A stretch of DNA of 64,000 bases. It comes from Spodoptera frugiperda (taxonomy: Eukaryota; Arthropoda; Insecta; Lepidoptera; Noctuidae). Location: assembly GCF_023101765.2 (NCBI RefSeq), contig NC_064238.1, positions 2,664,001 through 2,728,000 on the forward strand, in the 5' to 3' direction. The translations under genes and the position numbers were made by a program. How positions within the stretch are numbered: the stretch's first letter is position 1; every line of letters starts with the position of its first letter. Below are positions 1 to 12,420 of the stretch, in pieces. The notes under the pieces are model-generated. The model was given only the letters and a program-made list of their open reading frames with translations, was not told where the DNA came from and ran no database searches.

Positions 1-431
1 ATAAACAATGGAAACTGATAATTATTCTCATACGTTAGGGTTGCTATTGTTTTAGTCTACCCCTCGAAGCCGCCCCTCTACTTAGACTATACTCGATACG
101 ATGGCCCTACAATGTAGGGTTATTACTTAATTGAGCGACCATTTTTTATTTTTTTGTTTTAATTATGAAGTTATTGTTAGTCAATATGTTCTGTGTGTAC
201 AGAAGGGAGTTTTGGAACATAGGGTTGAGCTTTGAATTTAGTTTTGCAAGGGGACGTATTTTTAGGTTTAGGTCGCCGACAAAGGGAGTTGTTTCTGGTC
301 AAGTGGTTTGTATAATACTAAGTTTTGAATTCGCATTTATTTACCAATGTAAGTATTAATGTTTGAGACGTAATTTTTAACCGAACTGCCTTAAATAGCA
401 ATAAAATGACGAAAATGAGGTATTACCAGTA
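1..431. other. unannotated AT-rich sequence
   Basis: No gene or recognisable repeat was seen. Short open frames here have no ATG-led coding character or familiar motif. Confidence 0.5.
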
Positions 432-594
432 GGCTACAATATGGGCTACTTCAAGAAGGACGTAAATAGGTTTCTTACGGGTCAGCAAAACGCATGTAAT
501 GCCACAAGTATTGCAAGCGTTCATAGACCATGGTAACCACTTACCATCAGGTGGGCCGTGCGAATTATTGCCACCGACGTAGTATGAAAAAAAA
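432..594 (+). mobile_element. 5'-truncated LINE 3' end
   Basis: The 432-536 frame reads a LINE ORF2 C-terminus (GYFKKDVNRFL followed by a short tail and a stop at 534-536). It is followed by the lepidopteran LINE tail signature 'cttaccatcaggtgggccg' and 'gccaccgacgtagtat', then a short A-run at about 585-595. The protein end resembles the 'FKxxVNRFL' end common to Jockey/CR1-type ORF2. Only the last ~35 codons remain, so it is a dead-on-arrival copy. The family name is from memory. Confidence 0.7.
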
Positions 595-1247
595 AATCAG
601 AAAGAAACAAAGTGACTCAAAATTAACTAACTAACATTCCTTCTAACTTAATCCTCTATTCACCAGATTAAACCTTTTAAAAGCCTTCAAGCCCACCAAC
701 AATGTAATAAAATATCAATAATAAAATTTAACGAAAAATCCTTTGGCTCGTAACAATCAGCTTCACAGCAAAATTCGCCGAAACAGCCTAAACTAATGTC
801 AAAATAAACGTTTTTACAACCGAATGTCACATAAACATATTAAGTTTATTCGACATTCAGTTTTAAGCGCTCTATAATGGTGTGAGGGAAAAATTATTGG
901 ATCCATATTGCGAAACTGTATGATGATATTGTGTTTCTCGGAAATGATATGCGTCATACAGAGAACAGATGCGATAGTCCGTTTATTGGTCGTAAAAATT
1001 AAGTTTATGTAGTTACTATGCAGATAGAAAAATTAGATTTTTTTTCTTTTTTATTGTTTTCTTTGTTTTAATAGTCAATGTCTACGGGTTTATTGCTTTG
1101 GTTGGTATTTTTGTTACGAGGTCATGTTTCTTTTAATTCTTCGGTGAGCTTCAGTTTGAAATTCAAACTACTTACAATTCCAATATGTATTTATTTAGTT
1201 TCAAAAGTGCAAATGTTAGAGAACACTAATCAAAACTTACAGAAAAT
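595..1247. other. unannotated AT-rich sequence
   Basis: No gene or repeat recognised between the LINE tail and the first copy of the long direct repeat. Confidence 0.5.
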
Positions 1248-1641
1248 CTGATTTGACTTTCACTAGGTGTAAACATGTTTCTGAAAGTGACATATTAGAT
1301 AAATGTCCAAACAAACAGAATGAATATCTATCTGTGAAATAATTTATTTTGTTTACTCACCTTAGGTGACCTAAAAAGTCACAGAGTATTACAATCCACA
1401 TCAGTTACAAAATCAGCGAACGAATTCAGCTTTAAAGGTCCTTTTTATCTATATCTCTTAATGAAATACTTTTTAGCTGTTTACATGTCCGTTGGTAGCG
1501 TCTTCTGAGAATTTTTCTGAACATAGCCACGTCACGACTCAGCATCGTCACTTTACTGAAATTGTCGGCCATTAAGCTGACAACTTATTAAGCTAGATAC
1601 GTTGTAAGTTCTTATTTTTTATAAACATTGACATGGTTTAT
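1248..1641 (+). repeat. long direct repeat, copy A
   Basis: This ~390-bp block recurs at 3663-4042 in the same orientation. Shared text starts at 'ctgatttgactttcacta' and ends at 'ataaacattgaca'. Seen differences are about five substitutions, a 6-7 base indel near 1486, a 7-base indel near 1540 and a one-base indel near 1634. The two copies exactly bracket the LINE fragment. They are far longer than an ordinary target-site duplication. Confidence 0.93.
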
Positions 1642-3610
1642 GGCGGCCTGTTGCTTCTCTACTGACCCGTCAGCTTGTACGGATGCCATAAATATGTTTC
1701 ATGAATACTACATTCCATTCTCGGATGCGACATCTTTCGGTGGGACTTTTCTGATGCCGACTGCAGACGTGCTCATGCGGCATACTTGGCATGGGCGGAT
1801 GCCAGGCGTCGTAGGGCTACGACATTCTTCAGAGGAAGAGAATAACCGGGCTGCCAAGGCAAAAAGGCATTACGGATGGCTCGGTTCAACCACATTGGCC
1901 GAATACTGGCTTCTTACTAGTAAAGCGTTTTGGTCCCTGGCCAAGGCGGTTGAATCGAACTTCTGCCGCCCTTACTCCCACCTCTTGGGGCCTAACGGGA
2001 CACTACCGCGGTAGAGAAAGCGAAGCTTCTCTATTTGAATCTTCACGTCTTTACTGGTGGCGCTTTGCCTCCTTCTCTCCATGTTTGCGAGAAATATGTC
2101 TATTCGCATACGACAGAAGGAGGTATAAAACGTTGCGTAATCTTGACGTGAACAAGGCCAGTGGCCCCGACGGAAAGCCGTGGTTTTAAAAATCTGTGCG
2201 CCTGAGTTGTCTCCAATCCTGACACGCCTGTTTCGACTTTCTTTGGAGACTGGTCAAGTGCCGGTTGCATGGAAGCTAGCTAACGTGCAGCCTGTGCCCA
2301 AAAAAGGTAGTCGTGCCGACCCTAATAATTACCGGCCAATCTCGGTCTTAACAACAGGCTCCTGGCATACCTTGAAGGTAACGACCTCCTCAGTGATCAG
2401 CAGTATGGGTTTCGCCGCAACCGATCCACTGGGGACCTTCTTGCGTATGCCACCCACATTTGGAGCGAGGCCATCGAGAAGCACGGGGAGGCAATAGCGG
2501 TCTCTCTCGATATATCGAAGGCCTTTGACAGGGTTTGGCACGACAGCCTTATCGGCAAGCTTCCTGCATATGGACTTCCCGCTGATCTGTGCAAATGGAT
2601 TGCAGACTTCCTGAGGGATCGGTCAATTCGAGTAGTCATTGATGGCTGCTCGTCTGACCAATTTGGCATCAACGCCGGAGTCCCTCAGGGGTCAGTACTT
2701 TCAGCAACGCTCTTTTTGCTTCACATCAACGACCTGCTTAAGCCCGGTATCTTTGGGTATGCAGATGACAGCACAGTTGTTGAAAGGTATGTGTCCGATG
2801 CGCGGAGTAGCGGAACACAGATCCGGTCTCTAAGAGAATCCATGGTCGAACGGTTGAACTCGTCCTTGAAGGCGGTTTCCGATTGGGGTGACGCCAACTT
2901 GGTCAAGTTCAACGCTACCAAAACCCAGGCGTGTCTATTCTCTGCCAAACGGAGTCAATTTCCGCTGGCTCCGACTTTCCGAAATGTGTCCGTTCCGGTA
3001 GCGGATCGTCTTGAGCTTCTGGGCGTAACTCTATCGCCAACGCTTAACTTCGGCTCTTATATAGAGTCGAAGGCGCATCTGGCTGGTAGGAAGTTGGGTA
3101 TCCTCTCGAAGGTGAGACGGTACTTCACACCGAAACAACTGCTGAGCCTGTACCAAGCGCAGGTTCGGTCATGTATGGAGTACTGTTCTCACCTTTGGGA
3201 CGGCTCGGCCAAATACCAGCTGGATGCGCTCGAACACATTGAAAGGCGTGCCAAGAGGCTCATCAATCATGCGCTTGTGGAGGCCCGGCTTCAAAGCCTT
3301 GAACACAGGCGCAAGGTCGCAAGCCTTTATTTTTTACCGGATACATTTCGGAGAGTGTGCGGGGGAATTGCACAACTTGATTCCTCCTAGTCCTTTTCAT
3401 CATCGAACCACAAGACAATCGGCGAGGCGTCACCGCTTCATGGTAGATATCCCACCCACTCGCACGAAGCGCTTCGCTTCAAGCTTCCTTGTGCGAACTG
3501 CTAGGGAGTGGAACTCCTTGCCGGAGTCTGTGTTTCCTGATGGGTATAACTTGGGTGTCTTCAAGGCCCGAGTGAATAGGTTGCTTATGGGCAGACGTGC
3601 TCCACCGTAG
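1634..3610 (+). pseudogene. LINE ORF2 reverse transcriptase, multiply frameshifted
   Basis: The pieces read as one ORF2 spread over three frames. Frame 2 to about 1965 includes CFSTDP and KAFWSLAKAVESNFCRP. Frame 3 to about 2180 includes NLDVNKASGPDG. Frame 2 to about 2349 includes ANVQPVPKKGS and NNYRPISVL. Frame 1 from 2350 to about 3330 holds the RT core: DISKAFDRVWH from 2509, GVPQGSVLS at 2677-2703 and the catalytic FGYADD at 2752-2769. After a further shift in a T-run near 3330, frame 2 reads the C-terminus to a stop at 3608-3610. At about 2349 the break also seems to remove the short stretch normally found between RPISVL and the following NN-RLL, so it is a deletion and not only an indel. 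RT motifs A, B and C survive but the gene cannot make protein. Some single-base breaks lie in homopolymers and could be sequencing errors. Confidence 0.9.
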
Positions 3611-3662
3611 GCCGTATCATCACTTACCATCAGGTGAGATACAAACTTAGGTTAATTTACAG
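1634..3662 (+). mobile_element. truncated non-LTR retrotransposon (LINE) with 3' tail
   Basis: The element lacks its 5' half: no endonuclease domain is seen and it begins upstream of the reverse transcriptase domain. It ends with a 3' UTR after 3610 containing 'cacttaccatcaggtgagat', a tail typical of lepidopteran LINEs. There is no clear poly-A. It is bracketed by long direct repeats at 1248-1641 and 3663-4042. Clade is Jockey or CR1-like by protein resemblance; the sequence alone does not decide. Confidence 0.85.
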
Positions 3663-4042
3663 CTGATTTGACTTTCACTAGGTGTAAACATGTTTCTAAA
3701 AGTGACATATTAGATAAATGTCCAAACAAACAGAATGAATATCTATCTGTGAAATAATTTATTTTGTTTACTCACCTTAGGTGACCTAAAAAGTCACAGA
3801 GTATTACAATCCACATCAGTTACAAAATCAGCGAACGAATTCAGCTTTAAAGGTCCTTTTATTCTATATCTCTTAATGAAATACTTTTTAGCTGTTTACA
3901 GTGGTAGCTTCTTCTGAGAATTTTTCTGAACATAGCCACGTCACGACTTTCACTTTACTGAAATTGTCGGCCATTAAGCTGACAACTTATTAAGCTAGAT
4001 ACGTTGTAAGTTCTTATTTTTTATAAACATTGACAGGTTTAT
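3663..4042 (+). repeat. long direct repeat, copy B
   Basis: Second copy of the block at 1248-1641, starting directly after the LINE tail. It lacks two short segments present in copy A (near 3900 and 3948). Beyond about 4042 the similarity stops. Confidence 0.93.
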
Positions 4043-4291
4043 CTTGTGAGTCAGGTAAAAAATATGTTTCTGCTATTTTTGCGTTTTTTTTTTCTTCCAT
4101 CTTCTGATATGGGAATGAGGTCGTTAGCTCAAAAATAGGACAAGCAGACGTTTAATATTTTTCTGATTTTATTGCCTCCTACGCAGATGTATTCTGGCTT
4201 TATGCTTGCGAAAAGGTAGTCGCATAAAATTGTGTGAGGATAAAATATCTGACAGTGGGTGTTGAGTGGTCAGGACTCTGTGGTAGGTTGG

Positions 4292-4460
4292 GTAATAATC
4301 CTTCTAATATTATAAATGCGAAAGTTTCTGAGGATATGTGGATGTCTGTTACTTTTTTACACAATATTTGCTTGAATTTTTGATACAGAAATGTTATAAT
4401 CTGGATTAATATGTAACTATAGGTGTCCTCCCTTGGAAAAGCTACTAGTATAAATTAACG
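4292..4460 (+). repeat. interspersed repeat, 'aatattataaatgcgaaagt' family
   Basis: Starts with 'ttctaatattataaatgcg' and 'aaagtttctgaggatatgtg', the head of a repeat very common in Lepidoptera. Other members here are at 18801-18990, 58858-59030 and, reversed, 26480-26667. The 3' part is diverged and its end is approximate. Confidence 0.65.
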
Positions 4461-5152
4461 TCATCATACTTTCCATCAATTACGATAATCATACTTCTAG
4501 GAATTTTATCAAGAAAAAAAAACAGGTGCCAGAATATTTCATAATACAATATAAAACTCAGGTAGAAGCTACTCGCAGTGGTTTATTTGAATACGGCACC
4601 ATATTTTCATAACAGGAAAGAGTTGTCGAGTTAATCTATCTTAAGCTAGAACCTCATTGCTCTTTCTTCCACAGAATTTTATACAGTTCTCATTTATTCT
4701 TTTTCTCATACAGAAACACTTTTACATTTACCGCTTTCGATTTTCCAGCACAATATAGTGAAGATTTACGTTACAGTGGGTAGCTTTAGGAATTTATTCC
4801 TAGTGGTGGGGGGTTTCATTGTTCGTATAAATGAGTGTTATTCTTTTATTGTCGAGACAAAGACGGCACTTGGCCTCAAAGCGAGGCGCCAATATTTATA
4901 CAACCTTCGTCCGCGCCCTCCTTGAAACAACGCTGTTTGGACTTTCTGATGGGAGGTAGCGGGGCGATTGTTATCAGTGATCGTCATTTTTCAATGACAG
5001 GTGTTCCCTTTTGGACAGTTTTGTTAAATGATTTGGCTTTGGTTTCTGATAACAGGTCACAGGAATAAAGTTCAAACCACGATTGCAGACTCTAAAATAT
5101 TTCCTCTTTTACTATATTTAATTCTTTTTTGTAAGAATTACTCGTATCCTTT
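4461..5152. other. unannotated sequence
   Basis: No gene recognised. A GC-richer patch at about 4850-4990 carries a 77-codon open frame (4835-5068) of no familiar family, probably spurious. Confidence 0.45.
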
Positions 5153-5204
5153 TATGACAGATATGTTGTTGACAGACATTGTTGTTAACAGCATATCTGT
5201 CATA
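5153..5204 (+). other. near-perfect 52-bp hairpin (stem about 23 bp)
   Basis: The left arm begins 'tatgacagatatg' and the right arm ends with its exact complement 'catatctgtcata'. Further in, pairing continues through G-U wobbles to about 23 base pairs with a loop of about 6 nt if transcribed from the + strand. It could be a small-RNA precursor, a remnant of a short inverted-repeat element, or chance. It resembles no miRNA I know. Confidence 0.6.
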
Positions 5205-8200
5205 ATCCTACGTCCTATTATTATCCTGTGTGCTTACAAGCAATAATTTCACATACACATCACCTCCACACTCAGACTTCTTACATAAAATACTCGATAC
5301 AATTACCGATTAGAAACATCAACATAAATCATAATCAAATTCGATGCACGTGAAAAATAACATCACATCCAAGAAAATCAAACTAGCCCCAAACTTTACT
5401 CAAATAGGCCTTAAAATTTCCATCCTTGAAGAGAGGGGTGTAGAAAATCTTGTTAGTCACGCTGTGCATTACCGCTACCTCTACCCTAACATGTGGTCCC
5501 CCTAGCTCAACATCTCAGAAGCGCCTCTTGATTATATAAGAAAACGTTCGATGCTCCATTGTTGGCTAAGGGATGTAAGTTGTTCCAAGTGTGAGGAGGT
5601 TATACTCTGCTTAAAGCGTGTTTATATTCGAAATATGGAGGGAAGAAGCGGTTTGATTTTATCAGGATCTAAGCATGGCTCCTTGGAATAGCAACATCAT
5701 TTCAGATGTAAGGGAAATGGTAAAGCAAGATGATTGAGCCATATCTGCGAATAAGGAAGACGGTTTAATAAGTTGTCTGTGCGTTGGAGCAAAATTGCCT
5801 GCAAAAAATAAGCAAAACATATATCTTATTGTTGTAGCAAAAATTATACCAATTACGTTTCGCGAAGGCAATGGTTTGGATAAGTAATGTCTTACTTAGT
5901 ACATAGGTTCATTGGCCTCTAAATGTAGCTACTTAGCTTCAGGAAATTCTAGATTATTACTTTACTTAAGCCCGTACTTAAGATCTTATGCATTGAATGA
6001 TATATTAAATTCCATGAACGAGAGAAACAAAGAACACCCTTTATTTCCCCAGTTGAAATAAACGCCCCATGACAACACGATATAATAAAAACAAGATAAA
6101 ACATTGTAACAGTTAAAATAAAAAAAAAAGATTGAACAAAAATCACAACCAAAAGAAATTAATAAACAAACAGATAAGCTTGTACATTAAAGTTTGTAAT
6201 ATGAATTAAGATAAAACATTATTTTCATTCCGACCCCTAGATCAAAAGCCTACCTTTTACAAGGGACCCTAACTAGACATTTCGTGTTAACAATAAAATT
6301 GTCACCTTTACAAATGTTTTAATGGCACGCCATTTACGTTTTGACATTTTAATCAAAGAAGGGTGGAATTAATAGATAGAACAAAGTGTGGATACAATTA
6401 CTTCCCATGGGCTCTCCGTACCATATTACCGTGGCAAGGGCTTTTTAACATGTGGGTATCTATAGGGCGTTGGCATTTGACCTATAAAATAAATTAGTAT
6501 CGAGGAATATTATTATGTTTTCGGTATGGTAACGTTTTTATTACAAGAATATTATTTCCTATCGTCAGGGGCAAAAAATGTGAACATCTACAGAAATGAC
6601 GAATTACTTTGGAAATAAGTTTTACTATTATTGCTTGTTTCATTCGATATTATTAAAAGAACTGAACAAATAGAGCCTTCTGTATTATAATTATGATAGT
6701 AAAAAAACAAACGTTTCGTTAAATAGACATAAAGATATCTAGTTACAAGGTATTATACTTTCCTAAGTACTCAATACAGGACACACAATCAGTAGTTCTG
6801 GTATTAATTATAATATTACTGATAAATTGTCCAGTATTTATTTTACAATTTTGTGTACAAACAAATCAGTGCTTTTCAACAATTCCGGACTCTTAACACC
6901 ATTTAATATCACAAAAATGTTTTGTTTCAAAATCTAAAAGACTTCTTTGAATCATAAAATTGAGGATAAAATTCCTGTCGACTTGTCTCTCACAGTTTAC
7001 TCAAAACAATTGTAACCTAACAGTTTCTATTTGCTAACAATAGCGAGAAATGGTTACAAAAGTTATTAAAATTTCATTTCGCAATAACTTTGTACCTTTT
7101 ATTAATAAATCCTAAAACAATTTCCCGGAAAATTTTCGGAAAGGTTTTATTTCATTTTCTGTATTGTTATTTGGTAAGATTTTGTGTTTTATCATCCTTT
7201 TTCCGGAAAACAAATTTAATCTTTATTATTCAATTAAGCAAAACCGAATGAATGGATTGACTAAATCTTCTTAACCTTGGTTTACGGTTGAACCACATTA
7301 AAGGAAAACCATTTCTAATTTTACTGACTGCTTTATTTGTAGGCGATAATTATAAACTAAGTAATAAGCAATCGTTGGATCAGCTCGTTTCTTTGGTTTC
7401 AAACCGATTCAGAGAATAACTATGTAGTTCTTCTGTAACCTGACAGAATATCTGAAGCGTGGAGAACCTAAATTACTGTGATTTTACCTATTACTGTACT
7501 CTTATCCAAGCTGGTTACTGCTACACTATCAGACTCCTGACTAGAAAAAACGCCATCAAAATTAATCAGGTGATCACTAGAATTCATAGTCTAATAAGCA
7601 GTTAATCACATCACTCATGTGAATCGCAGGAGCCGTGCAATTGTGTGTTAAATGAAAAATAAAACGGGGTAAAATCACTGATGGTGAGGGTTGAGAAGGG
7701 CTTCCGAGTGCACTGACCTTTAAGGGTGGCTTGGAATTGGGGAACCGATCAGCTGGACATAACAGATAGGTTTGTGTACAGGAAATTGGGCGCTTCCTAC
7801 TATAATAATTTCAGTTTTATGTGTTATGCGTTGTGTTTGAATCACCTTGCTACGTTTGTTTTGGTCGGTTTGTAGCTAAAATGACAATTTTGTTTAGATT
7901 TTACGGGCTACAATAAATAGATTTATTAAGTAGTATATGTCGTTTCGTTTCAAAAATAGGCTTGAAAAGTTGATGTATTATTAATTTCAAAAATGATAAT
8001 TTAATTTAATTTATATATACGATTTATACACAATTTGTTGCTGCATACATCCAAAAATCAGTTCGTTCTCACTTTCAAATTCAAATAAAGAAGCAAAATC
8101 AAAAGTTACAAGCTATATATCTATAAATGGAAAGCCGCAATCTCTATTCGCAAAGTAAATCCTACGGTCTATAGTCCAGTATATAGGTTAGTGAATCGTT

Positions 8201-9094
8201 CCAGTTTATCTGACAGTCGCGCCAACCATCTGGCCCATCTGAATTTTTCACTTTTACCTTTTCCAAAAAAAAAACGGTGCGCCCAAAAGTGGGTCGCGTA
8301 AAATGAATGCACAACGAGATTTATAGCCGGAGACTGCTTTTTTAAATTTTATAAAATCTTATTTGGATGTGTCGTCCCGTGATTACGTTATCTTCATTTA
8401 GTTAGAATTTTCCTGCTTCTTTTTAATTTATTTATTTACCTCGTCAAGATTTTTTCCTTGCCTTAGAATTTTGTACGACATAGAGGCGACTTATACTGAA
8501 TTCGTTTAGAAGACACGCTAATTAGGTAAAACATGGAAAATTAGGAAATAGTTTAGCTGTGACAGAAAGTGGTACATTCTACAATCATAATATTATATTA
8601 TATAATCTTCGATTTTATAATGAAATGGAAAAGCATTACTATATGCTTGTTGATTTTGAAAAAAATCTTATTACTCTAATTGAAATAAATGATTACTCTT
8701 CACTATTATGCTATTCCATCACTAGATTCTCTATATTACCATCTAGCCATCTGGAACAACAATAAACATTAACATTTACCTAATTACCTCTCAACTCTAT
8801 CACCATTATGAAGGCTCAGTAACCAAACCGCAATTTTCCCTTATGCCAAACGATCCGAAAATTAATGATTTATTCAACGTTCTCATTGTTATTCAACGAT
8901 ATTCCCATTCACGTATTAAGATGAAGTGTTGAGTAAAAAGCGATTTTATATTAAAATTTCAGGGTTTAGATCGGATAATGCATTACAAGTGAATGCAATA
9001 TGGAGCGTGCTGCGCATACCTCGGTAATGTATAGCGATAGATAACATGTAATATAACTTAAGATCATGATATAATAGAGACTATATATTGTAAC
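5205..9094. other. unannotated AT-rich sequence, 3.9 kb
   Basis: No coding region, RNA gene or recognised repeat. Open frames are short and mostly lack an ATG in a plausible context. Confidence 0.5.
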
Positions 9095-9385
9095 TAACAC
9101 ATACCCGCAGCTTCGCTTGCGAGGATTACGGACGTTGTGACTTTATTTTCTAAAATAAAAGTAACTATACATATTCGTAAGCTACCTGCTGCAATAAATG
9201 TCCCGTCAAAATTGATCCAGCCATTTTAGAGATTAGCCGAGCAAATAGACAGACAGAAATTGTAAAAAAATATTTTTTGGTATATGTATCGTACGTATCT
9301 TTATATAGGTGTAGTAAAAAGAGGTTATATCAATGTTACAAACAGACACTCCAATTTTATTTTTTAGTCTAGATAAGAGTAAGTA
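9095..9385 (+). repeat. interspersed repeat, 'tttagtctaga' family, copy 1
   Basis: Aligns with 21235-21485 over about 250 bp. Shared pieces include 'attttctaaaataaaagta', 'gtcaaaat-gatccag', 'aatagacagacagaaa', 'atatgtatcgtacgtat', 'acagacactccaattttat' and 'ttagtctaga'. The upstream 'cccgcagcttcgcttgcg' is typical of the same lepidopteran repeat. Confidence 0.75.
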
Positions 9386-12195
9386 TATATAATATAGTAA
9401 TACCGTGCGAGTGAGCACGAAATTATATTGTGTAGTTACTGTACTGTACACTATATTTACAAAGTACTATTATGTTGTTAGGTCTCATTATTACATGGAA
9501 GACAATACAAGTACGAAATAGAATATAAAAAAGCTCGTAGTTACAAGAAAAAATGGCAGAACAAAAAAATCTTTGATTCTATTAAGCTGTTATCTTGAGC
9601 ACGAACGCAAAAATATTATACACGAAAACATTTAGCTGCAAAACGAGGTTTAATCAAATATATAAAAACAAAACAAAATTCGTATAGAAACTCCGATTAG
9701 CTCAACAAACATGCGACATTCACCCAATTTCTTTTGTATTAAGTAATTGCTTTAGACAGAAATACTGAGCAACAATTTCTTGCGAATTTCTATAGAAACT
9801 GCTCAGAGCACTGTTTAATGTTAAAGCTAAACTATATACAGCTATTTGATCTCACTTATATAATGTAATTGGGAAAGTTCCGATGTTTGAGTTTGCAGGT
9901 TTGAATAACATTTGCTTCTTCTCTTATTAAGGTAAATTGTTTGTACGTTTGTGTTGCTTATTATGTAGTTAAAAAGATGTGGTCGATATGCATTCAAGAA
10001 ACTTTTTGTCAGTAACACAGGGATCAATTATTAGTATTATAAGCTTGGCAGGTATACAAAAATTTGTCAATTTTTAGTCTCGTCTCCTGAGAATTCAAAA
10101 TTGCACAACTCAATGGCTCGAAATACACTACTCGAAAGCGTACCTTGAGCATCGCCCAGTCCTTCAGTACGTTCAGCATAACTCAATCCTTTTGAATATG
10201 ATAGCACAGCAATCACTGGAAGTTTGCCTCACATACATACAGTTGAAGGGAATACGCTTTGCATACATATAAGACTGATTGAAATTTTACGCTCACAGGA
10301 ATTTTTACGCATATTTTAGGACCGTTTCGCAATTTCACACCCATTCTAATATAGTCGTTCGCAAACGTGTATTTTGCGTATAAATTTTCACTTTTCCTTA
10401 TGTTTGTGTATTAAGAAATGTGTGTAGGTACGACAGAATGAAAATTAGAAACACTGTTTACTGGATTCCGATTAGATTTTGATAAAATTTGTTTGCCTTC
10501 AATCTCGAGATGGAATATTTGATCTACAGATCCGTACGTAAGCAAATAAAGGACGCGAATATTTTTCTGACTACGTATTATAACTGAAATCAATAACAAA
10601 TATATGTTTCCTTTTGGTTTAATTCACTAGCCATATGATTAGGCATTCATCTAAAGAATAATCTTAAGTTTAATTTCGATAAAAAATAATTCTTTTCTTA
10701 AACAAAATAACCGGTGCAAACCGTAGCGAGGATTCGATTCACAAGAAATAAAGCGACTGAATAAACCGATCTGCATGGAAGACAATAGAAAAATAAAACA
10801 GCTTGTATAAATGTAGCTGCTCGTAGCTTTGTTCTTCGCAAGGTTAAGAGGGCATGAAGATCTTAAGCAAAGTGCAGTTCTTATCGACAACAGACCTCGC
10901 AGTAACAAATGCAAAGGTAAAAATAGAGAATGCGAGTAAACATTAACATTTTCATTGTTTCGCCCCCAGCAACTTATATTAAACCGTTGAGGGACATTAG
11001 AACTTATAACACTTGAACGTAAACTTGCTACACAATTACAAACTTAAGTTTGCGAACGCACAATAACAACAATGACTTTAATACTCAGAATTTAGTGTTG
11101 GAAGTCGCGCGCTGAAGTAGTTTGGAAGCAGCAAAAACAATTTTGTTTTTGTTGGAAGAAAGCATCCATTCATATAGGAGGGATGCGCCCTTATTTCTTT
11201 CACCCCACATCGGTTGTCGACGTAATTTTTTTAATCATGTTTTATACTCGTATTAATTTACTTAACGACCGTCTTAGTTGGAGGTTTTTGAATGCGTCGG
11301 TACGTTTTCGATGAATAACGAATGAGCTTGCAGTATTATAATTAAGTTGGTGATTCTTGAAGATTGTTTGCTGAAGCATTGGTGCGGAGAATTCTGATCT
11401 TGATTTTCATATTAAACTGTCATAATAATCTATTTTGATTGGATGCTTAATTTACATGTCTGCGTCGGAAAGTTAAATATATTTAAAGTGAATCATAATA
11501 TAGCGGATTTAATTTAAATTCTTGGAATGGACGTCAAAGTCAATGGTTATCAAGTTGAAAAAGTAAAAATGTGTTGAAAAATATGATTCACAAATAAGAA
11601 ATTATTTCTTAAAGTGTTTATAATACCCATTTACATGATAGTACATATTAAATATATGTATACGACGTGCGGTATATACTTCGATATGATAATATTATAT
11701 TGTACCAGATACATTGTGAAACGGTAACTCTACACAGAACAATCATCTTTGCAACCACTAGAAACGTTAGAGAAAATCTCAGTGAAATAACATCAACATT
11801 CACAGAGCTGGATCGTTCACATTGTAACGAGAACAATACTAATATTATTATTTCTAATGATCCACTTTACATTTCCCCATAAATCCATTACGAAAACAAA
11901 TGGAGGGGGATTTTCAGATATGATTCCAAAGAATGCCAGCATTCGAATCACAAAAGGCGATATAAAATTTACAAATTGTTGCCATAAAACGAACGCGGGA
12001 AACTTAGACTGTGAAATTATGTACGAGCTAAAGGTAATAGGTCTTTGAAACAATGTTCCTTAACATTTATTGTTATTCTGGTCGTCCAAACGAAGGGAAG
12101 CATCAGGGGTCGTAATGTGATTTTTATTCAATACAGACGTGCAACTGTGTTAATTCAAAGAAGCTTTATGATGTATGGTCTAAGCGACATGATTA
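9386..12195. other. unannotated AT-rich sequence, 2.8 kb
   Basis: No gene recognised. An imperfect palindrome 'caaaaacaattttgtttttg' sits at 11132-11151 in a slightly GC-richer patch (about 11100-11220). Confidence 0.5.
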
Positions 12196-12420
12196 GAACG
12201 TATGGGAGAGCCATGGAAGGCTCGAACCGGAGTGATATCACGGCCTTACAAAAAAACCGACGTGAAACAACGCTTGCATTGTGTTTCGTCGTGTGAATAA
12301 TGTTACCAGAGGCCCAATTACCTATCTACCCAATCCCCGATTCCCAACAATCCTCGATTTCTTAATCCCCAAAAGGCTGGCAACACACGTGAAACGCCTC
12401 TGTAGTTACAAAAAAAGTAT
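12196..12420 (+). mobile_element. LINE 3' fragment, 'gagccatg...ccgacgtgaaacaacgc' family
   Basis: Contains 'gggagagccatggaaggctc', 'ccgacgtgaaacaacgcttg', 'tgtgtttcgtcgtgtga' and 'aaaggctggcaacacacgtg'. The same order of motifs occurs at 56135-56425 and, reversed, at 25575-25820. Diverged; no coding part left. Confidence 0.75.

Noticed and set aside
1248..4042. LTR retrotransposon, taking the two ~385-bp repeats as LTRs
   Set aside because: The enclosed protein is non-LTR type (LINE RT without gag, protease or integrase), and the repeats lack TG...CA ends, a primer-binding site and a polypurine tract.
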